From an uncultured Prevotella sp. (GTDB taxonomy: Bacteria > Bacteroidota > Bacteroidia > Bacteroidales > Bacteroidaceae): a stretch of DNA of 62,161 bases. A program made the translations under genes and the position numbers. The notes under the pieces are model-generated. The model made no database searches. It was given only the letters and a program-made list of their open reading frames with translations, and was not told the DNA's origin. The stretch is taken from assembly GCA_946402275.1 (NCBI GenBank), contig CAMIVY010000019.1, positions 1 through 62,161 on the forward strand. Reading direction: 5' to 3'. Shown one piece after another: positions 61,479 through 62,161 of this stretch. Numbering within the stretch: position 1 is the first letter of the stretch; each line of letters starts with the position of its first letter.

Positions 61479-62161
61479 ATGGTACAGGATTTATATGTTT
61501 TGATGATTACAGCAGCTGTAGTCAGTATTCTGTTTAAGTTGTTAAAGCAGCCTGTGGTTCTGGGTTACATTGTTGCAGGTGTATTAGTCGGTCCTCATCT
61601 GTTTGGTAAGTCCCTTGTGAATCCAGACAACGTGAAGCAATGGGGCGACATCGGCGTGCTGTTCGTGTTATTCTGCATCGGTCTGGAGTTCCGTCTGAAG
61701 AACCTCATCAGTAGCGGCAAAGTGGCGGCAATAGGCGCTTTGACAATCATTGTGGGCATGATGGCGCTGGGCTACCTTGTAGGATGGGATGCTAAGTTTG
61801 ATATGGTCAACTCACTCTTCCTGGCAGGCATGCTTTGTATGTCGAGCACCACTATCGTGATGAAGGCCATAGACGAGGCAGGCTTGAGCAAAGAGCGTTT
61901 CGTCAAGGGAGCGACCAGCATCCTTATCGTGGAGGATGTGGTGGCAGTGGTACTGATGGTATTGCTCTCCAGTATAGCCATCCGCCATCAGTTCGAAGGT
62001 GCCGAATTAGCCGGCAAAGTTGTTGATTTGGCCATTACGCTGGCTGGATGGTTCGTCTGCGGAATACTGATTATACCGACGCTGATACGCATATTAAAAA
62101 AACATTTGAACGACGAGACGCTTATCATCCTCGCCTTGGGTCTGTGCCTGGGTATGGTGCT
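61479..62161 (+). CDS. Kef-type cation/proton antiporter, N-terminal part (runs off the window)
   Basis: The first 227 residues of a membrane transporter: LLKQPVVLGYIVAGVLVGPH, GVLFVLFCIGLEFRLKNLIS, SSTTIVMKAIDEAGLSKERF and ILIVEDVVAVVLMVLL are the CPA2 exchanger segments, with the membrane-embedded Asp in VEDVVAV. It is open to the right edge. It begins 40 bases after the esterase stop with no consensus promoter, so may be cotranscribed. A C-terminal TrkA/RCK domain may lie outside. Confidence 0.87.
   Translation, partial: MVQDLYVLMITAAVVSILFKLLKQPVVLGYIVAGVLVGPHLFGKSLVNPDNVKQWGDIGVLFVLFCIGLEFRLKNLISSGKVAAIGALTIIVGMMALGYLVGWDAKFDMVNSLFLAGMLCMSSTTIVMKAIDEAGLSKERFVKGATSILIVEDVVAVVLMVLLSSIAIRHQFEGAELAGKVVDLAITLAGWFVCGILIIPTLIRILKKHLNDETLIILALGLCLGMV

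Overview
The window looks like chromosomal DNA of a Bacteroidales bacterium, most probably Prevotella or a close relative. The evidence is: no Shine-Dalgarno sequences; many promoters with the Bacteroidetes -7 element TAnnTTTG (usually TACCTTTG) and, where visible, a -33 TTTG/TTG 19-20 bp upstream; an OmpA/coiled-coil surface lipoprotein pair; OstA-like, DUF4248, smalltalk and HU-HIG-type proteins; and a T9SS-like C-terminal tail on one secreted protein. No taxonomic search was possible.

Left part (1-9.9 kb, accessory). It opens with the 3' end of a 23S rRNA, a 5S rRNA and the rRNA terminator. Next come two essentially identical REP-associated tyrosine transposase (RAYT) units bounded by inverted palindromes. 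They flank the C-terminal tail of a decapitated Rhs protein and an overlapping lipoprotein gene that may be its immunity gene. A solo left end of the same element lies at 6.25 kb. Between them are a membrane-anchored AraC regulator and a DUF3089 lipoprotein hydrolase. A GC-rich cassette follows (XRE-like protein with a frameshift, VapE-like ATPase, DUF4248, HU-like protein with a Gly-rich tail, smalltalk micro-protein, N-acetylmuramoyl-L-alanine amidase). It resembles a prophage-like island of unknown function that recurs in Bacteroidetes.

Middle part (9.9-33.7 kb, core). An orphan histidine kinase is followed by a yceD-rpmF-fabH-era-der run, a short minus-strand gene of 32 codons with its own promoter and terminator, mlaE-mlaF (minus strand), lptB, a secreted pectate lyase, tig-clpP-clpX-recQ, guaB, and an envelope-biogenesis run of two SurA-like chaperones and an OstA-like protein joined to mutL.

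Right part (33.8-62.2 kb). A large surface lipoprotein is followed by an OmpA-family protein (an architecture reminiscent of Bacteroides S-layer loci), a T9SS-tailed protein and two outer-membrane barrels. Two tRNA-Val(TAC) genes in a ~240-bp direct repeat bracket paaK and an ACT-domain gene. Then come purB, an rluB-type pseudouridine synthase with a long Q/G/R/Y-rich tail, asnS, a short cvfB, lolD, a cation/proton antiporter, asd, tRNA-Val(GAC) and tRNA-Leu(TAG), an S41 protease, a DUF3316-like protein, topoisomerase IV subunit A, an amidohydrolase, a carboxylesterase and the start of a second antiporter.

The most interesting unexplained structures are: (1) a hairpin-rich transcribed leader shared by both tRNA-Val genes and trigger factor, with compensatory changes between copies; (2) a palindrome overlapping the -33 box of three unrelated promoters, also with compensatory arm changes; (3) the RAYT/REP nest, in which one terminal hairpin is split by 29 bp resembling another dispersed repeat; (4) the VapE/HU/smalltalk/amidase cassette with its 22-bp repeats; (5) short dispersed intergenic repeats, one copy of which appears to encode a signal peptide.
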